A DNA stretch of 64,000 bases from Dyella halodurans (GCF_026283925.1 NZ_JAPDPF010000005.1:248001-312000), one strand, 5' to 3'; counted from the stretch's first letter, positions 1-9,270 are shown. The notes: generated from the letters alone by a model not told the origin. A program made the numbers and translations.

Positions 1-221
1 TCGCGCCAGCCGTTACGACTGCCGACCATGCCGCAGGCGATCACCGGCGTTGGCGGCCAGCCGTCCACCGCCTCGGCGAAGGCACCCTCGAAACCGGTGT
101 CGGGCAAGTGCGCGACACCCCAGGGCAGGGCGCGCGCCTCCAGCACCTCGCCACGCACACCGAGCCGATATGCCCGCAGTTGCGTGCTGCCCCAGTCGAG
201 TGCGATGAGCGCGGTGGTCAC
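1..221 (-). CDS. dgoK: 2-dehydro-3-deoxygalactonokinase, N-terminal part (cut by window edge)
   Basis: Only the first 73 codons are present. Translated from a GTG at 221, the protein begins VTTALIALDWGSTQLRAYRL and contains ACGMVGSRNGW near the edge, both hallmarks of DgoK. The family phosphorylates 2-keto-3-deoxygalactonate in the De Ley-Doudoroff route of galactose breakdown in the cytoplasm. An AAAAAGG ribosome site lies inside the end of the upstream regulator gene, whose stop codon is only two bases away, so the two genes are surely cotranscribed. The remainder lies outside the window to the left. Confidence 0.85.
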   Translation of the reverse strand, partial: MTTALIALDWGSTQLRAYRLGVRGEVLEARALPWGVAHLPDTGFEGAFAEAVDGWPPTPVIACGMVGSRNGWR

Positions 222-223
222 GG

Positions 224-943
224 CTAGGCCTTTTTGCGCTTGCGCTTGCGGTCGCGCTGCAGGCTCGCGTGCGAGTCGGCAATCATGGTCAGCATGGCCT
301 TGCGCGCGGCTTCAGGCTGTTTGCGGCGAATCGCGTCCAGGACCTTCTGGTGGTGCGGCAGCGAATACTTGAAGTCACTCACGTTGCGGGCCGACAGCGT
401 GAAGAACGTGCCGAGCGAAGACTCGACCACCGAGAACAGCGATTGCAGCAACTCGTTGCAGGTCGCGCGCAGCACGGCATCGTGGAACTGCAGGTCGGCC
501 TCGGTCCATGCCTCGAGCGTCTGCGCCGCTTCCATGGCCCGAAACGCCTGCTCGATCTGGGCCAGCTGGGCGCTGGTGCGCCGCCGGGCTGCCGCGGCGG
601 CCGCCGCCGGCTCGATGATTTCGCGCATCTCGACCAGCTTGTCGACGAAGTCGTCGGTGGGCATGGAGGCGCAGCGCCAGGCGAGCACGTCAGCGTCAAG
701 CTGGTTCCAGTGCTGCTCTTCGAGCACGCGGGCACCCACCCCCGTGCGCGATTCGATCAGGCCCTTGGCGGATAGCACCTTGAGTGCTTCACGCAAGGCC
801 GTGCGGCTGACATCGAGGCTTTCCGCCAGCGTCTCTTCGCGCGGCAGCACATCACCCGGCTTGACCTTGCCACTGACGATGCGCTGGCCGAGTTCGTGCA
901 TCACGTGTCCGTAAAGGCTGCGGACGGCGTTCGACTTCCTCAT
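224..943 (-). CDS. FadR/GntR-family regulator with FCD domain, DgoR-like
   Basis: This is a DNA-binding repressor of the FadR subfamily. Residues 8-75 form a winged helix (LYGHVMHELGQRIVSG, then VSRTALREALKVLSAKGLIESR), followed by an all-helical FCD ligand-binding domain and a Lys/Arg-rich tail. The frame stays open to an ATG at 1015, but a good promoter at 1024-1052 would start transcription near 1017, leaving that codon leaderless. The ATG at 943 gives the family's usual start (MRKSNAVRSLYGHV), so it is preferred. Being directly upstream of dgoK and facing a galactoside receptor gene, it probably senses a galactonate pathway intermediate. The effector is inferred, not shown. Confidence 0.82.
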   Translation of the reverse strand: MRKSNAVRSLYGHVMHELGQRIVSGKVKPGDVLPREETLAESLDVSRTALREALKVLSAKGLIESRTGVGARVLEEQHWNQLDADVLAWRCASMPTDDFVDKLVEMREIIEPAAAAAAARRRTSAQLAQIEQAFRAMEAAQTLEAWTEADLQFHDAVLRATCNELLQSLFSVVESSLGTFFTLSARNVSDFKYSLPHHQKVLDAIRRKQPEAARKAMLTMIADSHASLQRDRKRKRKKA

Positions 944-1005
944 GAGATACCCCGGCTCCCCTGTTCCGACCATGCTCGATGTGCTGCGCAGCGCGCTGCT
1001 CGAAG

Positions 1006-1023
1006 CAATTGTCATACAAATTG
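1006..1023. promoter_or_regulatory. Putative operator at the regulator's own start point
   Basis: CAATT and AATTG arms surround an 8-base centre. Read on the minus strand the site contains TTGTATGA, the same half-site found in the palindrome before the TonB receptor gene. It overlaps the predicted transcription start, so binding would block the polymerase. The second half is poorly conserved, so affinity may be low. Confidence 0.5.
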
Positions 1024-1052
1024 ACTATAAGCATCCGCAGGCGATCTGCCAA
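1024..1052 (-). promoter_or_regulatory. Sigma-70 promoter of the FCD regulator and dgoK
   Basis: Read on the minus strand, TTGGCA (1052-1047) is followed after 17 bases by TATAGT (1029-1024). This is a near-consensus sigma-70 promoter. The expected start point, about 1017, falls inside the inverted repeat at 1006-1023, an arrangement that suits autorepression. Confidence 0.7.
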
Positions 1053-1270
1053 GCAATGCTTCGCGCTGCTTGTCATGACGCGATGGGCCCGCCGCGAGCG
1101 CGGCACGATCCCTGATGACGCACTGCGATAAGAGGCATCCATTCCATGGATCTCCCGTGTCGCGAACTTGCTGCTCACATCAGGCGCTGCGGTGATGGAT
1201 CGCTCAGCGCGATCACCCGGTCATGCCCGTGCCGCATCGCACAAGCGGACTCGATCCCGTCGAAAGCTGC

Positions 1271-1289
1271 TTGCATGATAATCATACAA
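1271..1289. promoter_or_regulatory. 19-bp palindromic operator upstream of the receptor gene
   Basis: TTGCATGATAATCATACAA is an almost perfect palindrome (TTG-x-ATGAT-A-ATCAT-x-CAA, one mismatched pair). This form and length fit operators of FCD-type GntR regulators. A TACAAT hexamer at 1285-1290 could be the -10 box of the receptor promoter, in which case the operator covers it; no good -35 is visible. The regulator encoded at 224-943 is the obvious candidate to bind here. Confidence 0.6.
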
Positions 1290-1290
1290 T

Positions 1291-1689
1291 GTGATTGCAT
1301 GCTCCCCGTCAGTCATGCGTCAGGGGGCGCTTGATGGATGCGCTACGCAGGGTCGCAGCGCGCGATGCCAGCTTGGTTGCGCCGTCATGTTGGCGCTCGA
1401 CTGGCGGGCAGCCGGGTCTCCACGACGGAGGCCTGCTGCAGAACGTGAGTGCGGACAACGCCAGCCCGGGGAGGAGCACGCTGGCGATGTTCGGGGAGAC
1501 GTCCCTCGTATCAGAACAGGGACCTGTCAACCCCGCTTTTTGAGGGGGGCGAACAAGCCGTGGGTAGTGGAAGGTGCGCCGTTGGATGGGGGCGAGGGGG
1601 ACTTATGCGCCAAACGCCAGCTTCATCCGCATCAAGCCGCCGTCGTTCCAATCATGCGAACTGGCAAGTCAAAGGGGAGATTCTTGCTC
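1291..1689. other. Gene-free leader between operator and receptor gene
   Basis: About 400 bases separate the probable promoter from the receptor start codon. Short open frames exist on both strands, but none has a good ribosome site or a recognisable product. If transcription starts near 1297 the receptor mRNA has an unusually long untranslated leader. No riboswitch or strong terminator hairpin was recognised in it. Confidence 0.4.
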
Positions 1690-4164
1690 ATGCGTCAACG
1701 ACTACTACCGGGATATCTGCGCAGCGTGCTCTATGGCGGCGTGGCGATCGCGCTTTGCGCGCCGTTCACCGCCAGGGCGGACGACACGGGGCAGCAGGCC
1801 AAGGGCGATACCGCCACCAGCGCCGCGCCGTCCTCCACGGCGCCTGATGCGAGCAAGGCCAAGCAGCTGGGCAAGATCGTCGTGACGGCGCAGACGCGCA
1901 GCCAGGAAATGCAGGAGGTGCCGATTCCGCTGCAGATCATCACCGCGCAGCAGATCCAGACGCTGGCCGCCACCGACCTGAGCAAGATTGCGATCTTCGT
2001 GCCCGGCCTGGGCGTGGACGGCAGCCAGCCGACCCAGCCTTCGTATTCCTTGCGCGGCATCAGCACCAGCAATTTCGGCGTGGGCACCGAATCGGCCGTC
2101 GGCGTGTACGTCGATGGCGTCTATGCCGCCCGCTCCGGCGGCGCCTTGCTGGCTTTCAACGATATTCAGCGCATCGAGGTGCTGAAGGGGCCGCAGGGCA
2201 CCTTGTTCGGCCGCAATGCCGCCGGCGGCGCGATCTCGATCGTCACCAACGAGCCGTCCGACAAGTGGGAAGGCAATGCCGTGGTACGCGTGGGCAACGA
2301 AGGCCAGCGCTACGGCAGCGCGCTGCTCAACATCCCGCTCAACAACGACATGGCGCTGCGCGTCAGCGTGGTGGACAACCAGAGCGACGGCTGGATCAAG
2401 AACCAGGCGAACGGCCAGCGTTACGGCGGCAATGACGATTGGGGCAGCCGCATCGTCTATCGATGGAACATCACGCCGGATACGCGCGTGCTGCTGTCGT
2501 GGGACCACGAGCGGCTCGACCAGCTGCCGCGTCCGCAGATCGGCATCGTGCCGCTGTCGAGCGACGTCAATCAGCGACCGCCGTTTCCAGCCGATCCGTC
2601 GACGTTCCTCAACCCGCTGCATGCGCCGCTTTACAACGACGCGATCAACGCCGCCGAGACGCGCACGTTCAACGGCGCCAACCTGGTCGTCGACCACTCG
2701 TTCTCGTGGGGCAGCCTGACTTCGACCACCGCGTGGCGCGGGTTCGACACCTACAACGACATGGATAACGACGGCACCAACCACGTCGTCAGCTATCTCG
2801 ATACGGCGAACATCGAGCACAACAACAGCTGGTACCAGGAATTCAAGCTGGCGGGCAACAACGACCTGATGGACTGGGTCAGCGGCGTGAGCTTCTATTC
2901 CGAGCAGGCGCGCCAGGGCAGCCAGGTCAATACCAATACCGACAGCCTGGATACGCTCGCGCAAAACGTGCAGGGCGTCGGCCTGCCGCTGACCGAGATC
3001 AGCCAGGGCCTGCAGGCCATGGGCCTGCCGTTCTCCTTCCTCGGTGACTCCTGGCGGGAGCAGATCAACAACGACGGCAGGTTCAAGGCCTACGCCGCGT
3101 TTGGCGACGTGATCTGGCACCTCAACGACACCTGGGACCTCACCACCGGTCTTCGTTACACCCAGGACCAGAAGTCCTTCACCTGGTACAACATGCCGCG
3201 CCAGGCACCAGCCTACGACCAGACCCTGGCCGCACTGCAGGCCAGCGGCATATACGACCTGCTGCCGCCGAGCGCGCAGCAGGCGCTGGGGGTGTTCAGC
3301 AGCAATATCGTGTTCCCGAATGCCGTTGGCCAATGGGTGCAGAGCAAGCGTACCTGGCATGACCTGAGCCCGCGCGTGGTGCTCAGCCACAAATTCACGT
3401 CCGACGTGATGGGCTACGCCTCGGTCACCAAGGGCTACAAGGCGGGCGGCTACAACAGTCTCGAGATCGGCTCGGTCTACCAGCCGGAAAAGGTCTGGAA
3501 CTACGAAATCGGCCTGAAGACCGTGCTGCCCGACTACAACCTGCTGTTGAACGCGTCGGCGTACTACTACCGTTACTCGAACCTGCAGTCGAACGTGCTC
3601 AATCCGAACTACAGCGGGTCGGGCGTGCCGTTCTACATGGTCAACACGAGTGACCAGCACGCGCACGGCCTGGAGTTCGAGGCACAGTGGGTGCCGATCG
3701 ACGCCTTGCGCTTCAACCTCACCGGCGCGTACATCAACGCCACCTACCTGAAGGGTCTGTCGAGCTCGGGCGTGGACCTGTCCGGCCAGCCCACGGGCGA
3801 GCCGTACTTCTCCGCCACTGCGGGCTTCGATTACACCGTGCATGGCGTCGCCCGCGGCGACCTGGAACTCAGCATGCAGTACGCCTATCGCGGGCCCACC
3901 CGCTGCAACGCGGACTCGGGCATCCAGGGCATCTGCTATTCGACCCCGGCCTTCACCATCGGCCAGTCGACCCAGCGCACCGATGCGCGGCTGGACTGGC
4001 ATACGCCGGACCAGCGCTGGGGTGTGGGCCTGTACGGCAACAACATCTTCAACAAGCGCTATGTGCTCGGCGTGGGCAACGAAACGACCAGCGTGTTCGG
4101 CACGCCCTACGCCACGGTCACGCCACCGCGCACCTACGGCATCGAGTTCCGTGCGCGCTTCTAA
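1690..4164 (+). CDS. TonB-dependent outer membrane receptor, probable galactoside importer
   Basis: The product of 824 residues starts with a Sec signal peptide (about residues 1-30, ending near TARA-DD). A TonB-box-like stretch (KIVVTAQ) and a plug domain (VPIPLQIITAQQI, LRGI, VYVDGVYAARSG, LKGPQGTLFGRNAAGGAISI) follow, then a beta barrel ending in aromatic IEFRARF. It imports a ligand across the outer membrane using TonB energy. The ATG at 1690 has GGGGAG ten bases upstream; the frame is open further back but without a signal peptide. The glycosidases downstream suggest an oligosaccharide containing galactose as ligand, which is inference from context. Confidence 0.9.
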   Translation: MRQRLLPGYLRSVLYGGVAIALCAPFTARADDTGQQAKGDTATSAAPSSTAPDASKAKQLGKIVVTAQTRSQEMQEVPIPLQIITAQQIQTLAATDLSKIAIFVPGLGVDGSQPTQPSYSLRGISTSNFGVGTESAVGVYVDGVYAARSGGALLAFNDIQRIEVLKGPQGTLFGRNAAGGAISIVTNEPSDKWEGNAVVRVGNEGQRYGSALLNIPLNNDMALRVSVVDNQSDGWIKNQANGQRYGGNDDWGSRIVYRWNITPDTRVLLSWDHERLDQLPRPQIGIVPLSSDVNQRPPFPADPSTFLNPLHAPLYNDAINAAETRTFNGANLVVDHSFSWGSLTSTTAWRGFDTYNDMDNDGTNHVVSYLDTANIEHNNSWYQEFKLAGNNDLMDWVSGVSFYSEQARQGSQVNTNTDSLDTLAQNVQGVGLPLTEISQGLQAMGLPFSFLGDSWREQINNDGRFKAYAAFGDVIWHLNDTWDLTTGLRYTQDQKSFTWYNMPRQAPAYDQTLAALQASGIYDLLPPSAQQALGVFSSNIVFPNAVGQWVQSKRTWHDLSPRVVLSHKFTSDVMGYASVTKGYKAGGYNSLEIGSVYQPEKVWNYEIGLKTVLPDYNLLLNASAYYYRYSNLQSNVLNPNYSGSGVPFYMVNTSDQHAHGLEFEAQWVPIDALRFNLTGAYINATYLKGLSSSGVDLSGQPTGEPYFSATAGFDYTVHGVARGDLELSMQYAYRGPTRCNADSGIQGICYSTPAFTIGQSTQRTDARLDWHTPDQRWGVGLYGNNIFNKRYVLGVGNETTSVFGTPYATVTPPRTYGIEFRARF

Positions 4165-4182
4165 GCGGATTTGCCTGGCCAC

Positions 4183-4210
4183 GGTGGAAGCCGCTACGGC
4201 GGCTTCCACC
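4183..4210 (+). terminator. 12-bp hairpin with UACG tetraloop after the receptor gene
   Basis: GGTGGAAGCCGC pairs perfectly with GCGGCTTCCACC around a TACG loop closed by C-G, the very stable UNCG class. A short TTT follows. It can end most receptor transcripts or protect their 3' end, lowering expression of the glycosidases downstream. Confidence 0.6.
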
Positions 4211-4249
4211 TTTACAACATCTACCAGCCCTCGATAGGGAACGGCTCTC

Positions 4250-5905
4250 ATGACTACTTACCTGCGCTCAACGAGCGTTCCCTCGCGACTGCCCAAGGTG
4301 GCCGCCATCGCGTCAGCCTTGCTTGCCCTCTTCGTGCTGACCACGGCCTGCGTCGCCAAATCCAGCGCTTCGCCCATCCCGACCATCGAGAAGAAGGGAG
4401 CGCAGGCGCATCTCATCGTGGATGGCGCGCCGTATCTGATCCTCGGCGGACAGGTGCACAACTCCGATACGTCCAATCCCGAGGACCTCAACAAGGCCAT
4501 GGACGTGTTGGCTAGCTGGCAAGCCAATACCGTCGAAGTGCCGATTTATTGGGAAGCGCTCGAGCCCACGCCAGGACATTATGATTTCAGTTCGGTCGAC
4601 CTGGCGGTCAATGCGGCGCGCAAGCACGGCCTGCGCCTGGTGCCGCTGTGGTTCGGCACCTGGAAGAACGGCGAGAGCCAGTATGTGCCGGATTGGATGA
4701 AGCAGGACCAGGCGACGTATCCCCGTGCCAAGGGGCTGCGAGGTGAGGTCACGTCCACCATCTCGCCGTTCAGCCAGGCAGCCAGGGAAGCGGATGCGCG
4801 CGCGTTCGCGGCCTTGATGCAGCACATCAAGAGCATCGATGAGTCCCAGCGCACGGTACTGATGGTGCAGGTGGAAAACGAGGCGGGCATCGTCAACACC
4901 GACCGTGACTATTCCGACGTGGCCAACAAGCAGTTCGAGGCAGCGGTTCCCGCTGAGCTGCTGAGCTACCTCGATGGCCATCGCCAGCAGCTCTCCGCAC
5001 CGATGGCGGCGGCGTTGAGTCATGCGCCGAAGTCCGGCAACTGGACCCAGGTGTTCGGCGAGAAAGCGCCGGAAGTCTTCAGCGCCTGGGCCATCTCCAA
5101 CTATGTCAACACGGTGGCCGCCGCCGGCAAGCGCGAGTACGCGTTGCCCATGTACGTCAACGTCTGGCTGATCGAGGGCGTGGAGCGTCCGGGTCGCTGG
5201 CCGAGCGGCGGCGCCACGGTCAATACGCTCGATGTGTGGAAGGCGGGTGCGCCAGTCATCGACATGTTGTCACCGGATATCTACTACCCGAAGTTCTACG
5301 ACGTCGCGGCGCAGTACACCCGCTCCGACAATCCGTTGTACGTGCCGGAAACGAACTTCAATCCGTATTTCGCGGCGTTCGCCTATACAACGTTCGGTGA
5401 CTTCAACGGCATGGGCTTCAATCCGTTCGGCATCGACGATGTGGTGACCAAGGGCGATATCGGTACGGCCATCGGGATGCGCTTCCAGGATACTTACAGC
5501 GTCCTGCGTCCACTGCTGCCGCTGATTGCCAGCAAGCAGTACACCGGCAAGCTGCATCCGGTGCTGCAGGGTCTGGCCAACGGCGAGGACTGGAAGCAGT
5601 CGGTGCGACTCACCGATCGACTGGCCGCGAATGTCGACTTCACGGCGACCTTCGACCCGGTCAAGGGCCGCGCGGCGGGCATGATCATCGAGTTGGCCCC
5701 GGACGATTTCATCGTGGTGGGATCGGGCTTCGACGTGGTTTTCCGCGAAATGCAAGGTCCGCTGCGCGACGCGGAGCTGATCTCGATCGAGGAGGGCACG
5801 TTTCAGGGTGACCAGTGGGTTCGAGCACGACGCCTCAACGGCGACGAGCGCCACGTGTCGCTGCCGGATCACTCCACCATCCTGCGCGTGCGCATTGCGA
5901 AGTGA
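4250..5905 (+). CDS. Secreted GH35-type beta-galactosidase with DUF5597-like C-terminus
   Basis: The protein (551 residues) carries an N-terminal hydrophobic export signal around residues 16-34, with a weak lipobox (TTAC), so it may be a lipoprotein. The TIM barrel shows LILGGQVHNS, QVENEAG with likely acid/base E211, and YVPETNF with likely nucleophile E367, as in GH35/GH42 clan A enzymes. The C-terminal 120 residues resemble the DUF5597 domain often attached to such enzymes. AGGGAA precedes the ATG. It should release terminal beta-galactose outside the cytoplasm; exact linkage is unknown. It differs from the classical GH35 at 7351-9270, so the two are probably not redundant. Confidence 0.78.
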   Translation: MTTYLRSTSVPSRLPKVAAIASALLALFVLTTACVAKSSASPIPTIEKKGAQAHLIVDGAPYLILGGQVHNSDTSNPEDLNKAMDVLASWQANTVEVPIYWEALEPTPGHYDFSSVDLAVNAARKHGLRLVPLWFGTWKNGESQYVPDWMKQDQATYPRAKGLRGEVTSTISPFSQAAREADARAFAALMQHIKSIDESQRTVLMVQVENEAGIVNTDRDYSDVANKQFEAAVPAELLSYLDGHRQQLSAPMAAALSHAPKSGNWTQVFGEKAPEVFSAWAISNYVNTVAAAGKREYALPMYVNVWLIEGVERPGRWPSGGATVNTLDVWKAGAPVIDMLSPDIYYPKFYDVAAQYTRSDNPLYVPETNFNPYFAAFAYTTFGDFNGMGFNPFGIDDVVTKGDIGTAIGMRFQDTYSVLRPLLPLIASKQYTGKLHPVLQGLANGEDWKQSVRLTDRLAANVDFTATFDPVKGRAAGMIIELAPDDFIVVGSGFDVVFREMQGPLRDAELISIEEGTFQGDQWVRARRLNGDERHVSLPDHSTILRVRIAK

Positions 5906-5911
5906 GATGGC

Positions 5912-5940
5912 CGCCCGTTTCGATCCGTTCGAAACGGGCG
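5912..5940 (+). terminator. 12-bp hairpin after the first beta-galactosidase gene
   Basis: CGCCCGTTTCGA and TCGAAACGGGCG form a perfect 12-bp stem with a 5-base loop, starting six bases after the stop codon. There is no U tract, so it may be a weak terminator or an RNA-stability element. Confidence 0.55.
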
Positions 5941-6035
5941 TTGCCAAGGCGGTACCGCTGCCGCCATCCAGCCGTTCCATCAACTGACGATCGGTGCGTG
6001 ATCTGGTTCGCGCGCCGATCAAGAGAGGAATAGTC

Positions 6036-7244
6036 ATGCGTCTTTCGTATACCGCCTTGTTCGCAGCTACCCTTTGTCTCGCCCAGGGCGTCGCCCAGGC
6101 GACGGCGCCGATCGCAGCGACGCCACCCATGGGCTGGAACAGCTGGAACTACTTCGCCGACAAGGTCACCGACGCCGACGTGCGCGCGGCCGCTGACGCC
6201 ATGGTGAGCAGTGGCATGCGCGATGCCGGCTATGTCTACGTGAATATCGACGATGCCTGGCAGGGGCAACGCGATGCGAACGGGGAGATCCACGCCAATG
6301 CGCGCTTCCCCGATATGAAGGCGCTGGCCGACTACGTGCATGCACGCGGGCTCAAGCTCGGCATCTACAGCTCGCCGGGCGAGAAGACCTGCGCCGGCTA
6401 CGCCGGCTCGCTGGGGCACGAGCAGCAGGACGCAAAAACCTATGCCGCCTGGGGCATCGATTACCTCAAGTACGACCTGTGCAGTTTTGGCGAGCTGATG
6501 AAGCAACGCGCGCCCAACGATCCTGCGCAGCAGATGCGCATGATGCACGACGCCTATGCCACCATGCGTACCGCGCTCAACCAGGCGGGGCGTCCGATCG
6601 TCTACTCGCTATGCCAGTACGGCATGGATGCGGTGTGGGAATGGGCGGCCGACCCGAAGGTGGGCGCCAACCTGTGGCGCACCACCGGCGATATCGCGCC
6701 GCATGGTGAGTTCGTCTACGCGATCGCCACCATGCAGGCGGGCCTCGCACACTACGCTGGTCCGGGCCACTGGAACGATCCCGACATGCTGGAAGTGGGC
6801 AATGGCGACCTCACCGACGCTGAGAACCGCACGCACTTCAGCTGGTGGGCGATGCTGGCCGCACCACTGCTGGCGGGCAACGACTTGTCGCATATGAAGC
6901 CGGAGGTGAGGGACGTCCTCACGCGCCGTGAAGTGATTGCGATCGACCAGGATCCCCTGGGCAAGCAGGGTACCCGTGCCTATACCGACGGCGAGGTCGA
7001 GGTGTGGACCAGGCCCCTGAGCCATGGCGCGCTGGCCGTCGCGGTGTTCAACGTGGGCGACACGCGCGTCGCCGGCACGCATCCCTTCCACCTCGATCTC
7101 ACGCGCCTTGGCCTGCACGGCAAGCAGCAGGGGACGGATCTGTGGAGCGGCAAGTCCGTGAGCATCGATGACCACCAGGCGATCGGGCTGGGGTCGCACG
7201 ATGTCTGGCTGGTGCGCATCGACGCGCCCCAGGCTGCGCGCTGA
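6036..7244 (+). CDS. GH27 alpha-galactosidase, exported
   Basis: This enzyme of 402 residues begins with a clear signal peptide (cleavage near QATA). The catalytic barrel starts at TPPMGWNSWNYF, typical of GH27. YLKYDLC places the nucleophile at D147 and LWRTTGDI the acid/base at D219, by analogy with human alpha-galactosidase A. GHWNDPDML is also conserved, and the last 90 residues form the usual beta-sandwich. The ATG at 6036 has GAGAGGA upstream and directly begins the signal peptide. It removes terminal alpha-galactose from galacto-oligosaccharides or galactomannan side chains in the periplasm or outside. Confidence 0.92.
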   Translation: MRLSYTALFAATLCLAQGVAQATAPIAATPPMGWNSWNYFADKVTDADVRAAADAMVSSGMRDAGYVYVNIDDAWQGQRDANGEIHANARFPDMKALADYVHARGLKLGIYSSPGEKTCAGYAGSLGHEQQDAKTYAAWGIDYLKYDLCSFGELMKQRAPNDPAQQMRMMHDAYATMRTALNQAGRPIVYSLCQYGMDAVWEWAADPKVGANLWRTTGDIAPHGEFVYAIATMQAGLAHYAGPGHWNDPDMLEVGNGDLTDAENRTHFSWWAMLAAPLLAGNDLSHMKPEVRDVLTRREVIAIDQDPLGKQGTRAYTDGEVEVWTRPLSHGALAVAVFNVGDTRVAGTHPFHLDLTRLGLHGKQQGTDLWSGKSVSIDDHQAIGLGSHDVWLVRIDAPQAAR

Positions 7245-7268
7245 TCCGCGGCGCGAACAGCGGATGGG

Positions 7269-7286
7269 CCGGCCGAACGAGGCCGG
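7269..7286 (+). terminator. Short GC hairpin after the alpha-galactosidase gene
   Basis: CCGGCC and GGCCGG pair around GAACGA. The stem is only 6 bp and has no U tract, so this is a weak candidate, mentioned because hairpins also follow the two preceding genes of the locus. Confidence 0.3.
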
Positions 7287-7350
7287 GCCCTGCGAGCACG
7301 GCACCCACCAAGCATGCCGTCATGGCCACCATGAGGCGAGGACCACCCAA

Positions 7351-9270
7351 GTGACGTATGCCTTACTGAAGTCGATCAAGCTGACGCGGCCCCGCATGGG
7401 TGCGGGCGTCAGTCGGATGTCCCTCGGCCTCCGCGGCATCCTGGCCCTCTGCCTGGTCGCAGCATTCGCTTGCCCCGCGGAGCCAGTGCATGCGGCGACC
7501 TCGGCCAGCATCGCTATCGAGGGTGACCACTTCGTCCGTGCGGGCCGGCCGCACCAGATCATCTCCGGCTCGATGGATTTCCAGCGCATTCCTCGCGGGT
7601 ACTGGCAGGACCGGCTGCGCAAGGCGCGCGCCATGGGCCTGAACACGATCACCACCTACGTCTACTGGAATGCGCTCGAAGCACAGCCTGGTCGCTTCGA
7701 TTTCAGCGGCGACAACGACGTGGCCACCTTCGTGCGCATGGCGCAGCGCGAGGGCCTCGACGTCATCGTTCGCCCCGGTCCCTATGTGTGTGCCGAGTGG
7801 GAGGCGGGTGGGCTGCCGGCCTGGCTGTATGCCGATCCGCATCTGCGCGTGCGCACGCGCGATCCGAAATTCCTGCAGCGGGTCGAGCAGTATTTCGGCC
7901 GCCTTGGCCAGGAGCTCTCGCCGCTGATGGCTGCGCATGGCGGGCCGATCATCGCGGTGCAGGTGGAGAACGAGTACGGCTCCTACGGCGACGACCGCAG
8001 CTACATGGAAGATATCCACCAGGCGCTGATTCGCGCCGGCCTCGGCACCAATCTGATGTTCACCTCTGACGGCGCCGACGGCCTGCAGCACGACGCCTTG
8101 CCGGGCGTGCTCGCCGTGGTCAACTTCGGTACCGGCGACGCCAGCAAGGCGTTCGGCGCACTGAAGGCCTTCCGCCCGGGCCAGCCGATGATGGCCGGCG
8201 AGTACTGGGACGGCTGGTTCGACCAGTGGGGCGTGGCGCATGTGCACACCGACGCCGACGCGCAAGCCAGGGAGCTGGCATGGATGCTCGCCCAGGGCTA
8301 CTCGGTGAACATCTATATGTTCGAAGGGGGCACCACGTTCGGATTCATGAACGGCGCGAACTTCCACGATGATGCGACCGATCACTACGCGCCCGAGACC
8401 ACCAGTTACGACTACGACGCGGTGCTCGACGAGGCCGGCCGGCCCACGCCGAAGTTCGCGAGTTTCCGCGCGGCGATCGCCAAGGCGACCGGCGCCACGC
8501 CGCCGCCCCTGCCAGCGCCGACGCCGTTCATGGCGCCGCCCGCATTCGCGCTGGGCGAGCACGCTTCGCTATGGGACAACCTGCCGGCCCCGATCGCCGT
8601 CGATACGCCGCAGTCGATGGAGCAGTTCGGCCAGAACTACGGCTACATCCTTTACCGCACGGAGCTGGACGGACCGGCCGCCGGAAAACTCTACCTGGGC
8701 GAAGTGCGCGACTACGCGGCTGTCTACGTGGACCAGAAGTTGATCGGCACGGTGGATCGTCGCCTGAAGCAGGTCGGTGTACCCATCACGCTCGACGCCG
8801 GCCGACACCGCATCGACGTGCTGGTGGAAAACACCGGCCGCATCAACTACGGGCCACGCCTTGCCGACGGCCGTGCAGGCCTGGTCGATCCCGTGCTGCT
8901 CGACGGTAAGGAACTGCACGGCTGGCAGGTCTACCCCTTGCCGATGTCCTCGGTGGCGGCGATTCGTGGCTGGACCACGCAGCCGGTGAACGGTCCCGCC
9001 TTTCATCGAGGCAGCTTTCAGGCATCACAGCCGGCCGACACGTTCCTTGACGTAAGTGAACTGGGCAAGGGCCTGCTGTGGGTCAACGGCCACCATCTTG
9101 GACGCATCTGGGATATCGGTCCGCAGCAGTCGCTCTATCTGCCGGGGCCTTGGGTGAAGCAGGGTGACAACGCGGTGGTGGCTTTCGATCTGCAGACCCC
9201 GAACCAGCCCTCGTTGCGCGGGCTCACTCACGCGCTGTGGTCCAACCCGGCTGCGCAAGCCACCGAGTAA
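7351..9270 (+). CDS. GH35 beta-galactosidase, exported
   Basis: A classical GH35 enzyme of 639 residues. Motifs run in family order: HQIISGSMDFQRIPRGYW, ITTYVYWNALE, VRPGPYVCAEWEAGGLPAWL, QVENEYGSYG (acid/base E208) and MAGEYWDGWFDQWG (nucleophile E284). C-terminal jelly-roll domains include the ELHGWQVYPLPM and GLLWVNGHHLGR motifs. No ATG fits a good ribosome site; the GTG at 7351 follows GAGGCGAGGA, and the signal peptide lies at about residues 23-48, giving a long n-region. ATGs at 7396 and 7417 are alternatives. It releases beta-galactose from oligosaccharides. Confidence 0.92.
   Translation: MTYALLKSIKLTRPRMGAGVSRMSLGLRGILALCLVAAFACPAEPVHAATSASIAIEGDHFVRAGRPHQIISGSMDFQRIPRGYWQDRLRKARAMGLNTITTYVYWNALEAQPGRFDFSGDNDVATFVRMAQREGLDVIVRPGPYVCAEWEAGGLPAWLYADPHLRVRTRDPKFLQRVEQYFGRLGQELSPLMAAHGGPIIAVQVENEYGSYGDDRSYMEDIHQALIRAGLGTNLMFTSDGADGLQHDALPGVLAVVNFGTGDASKAFGALKAFRPGQPMMAGEYWDGWFDQWGVAHVHTDADAQARELAWMLAQGYSVNIYMFEGGTTFGFMNGANFHDDATDHYAPETTSYDYDAVLDEAGRPTPKFASFRAAIAKATGATPPPLPAPTPFMAPPAFALGEHASLWDNLPAPIAVDTPQSMEQFGQNYGYILYRTELDGPAAGKLYLGEVRDYAAVYVDQKLIGTVDRRLKQVGVPITLDAGRHRIDVLVENTGRINYGPRLADGRAGLVDPVLLDGKELHGWQVYPLPMSSVAAIRGWTTQPVNGPAFHRGSFQASQPADTFLDVSELGKGLLWVNGHHLGRIWDIGPQQSLYLPGPWVKQGDNAVVAFDLQTPNQPSLRGLTHALWSNPAAQATE

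Noticed and set aside
1705-4251. 848-residue open frame on the minus strand opposite the receptor gene
   Set aside because: It is a shadow of the receptor reading frame in GC-rich DNA; its composition is unnatural and no family motif is present.
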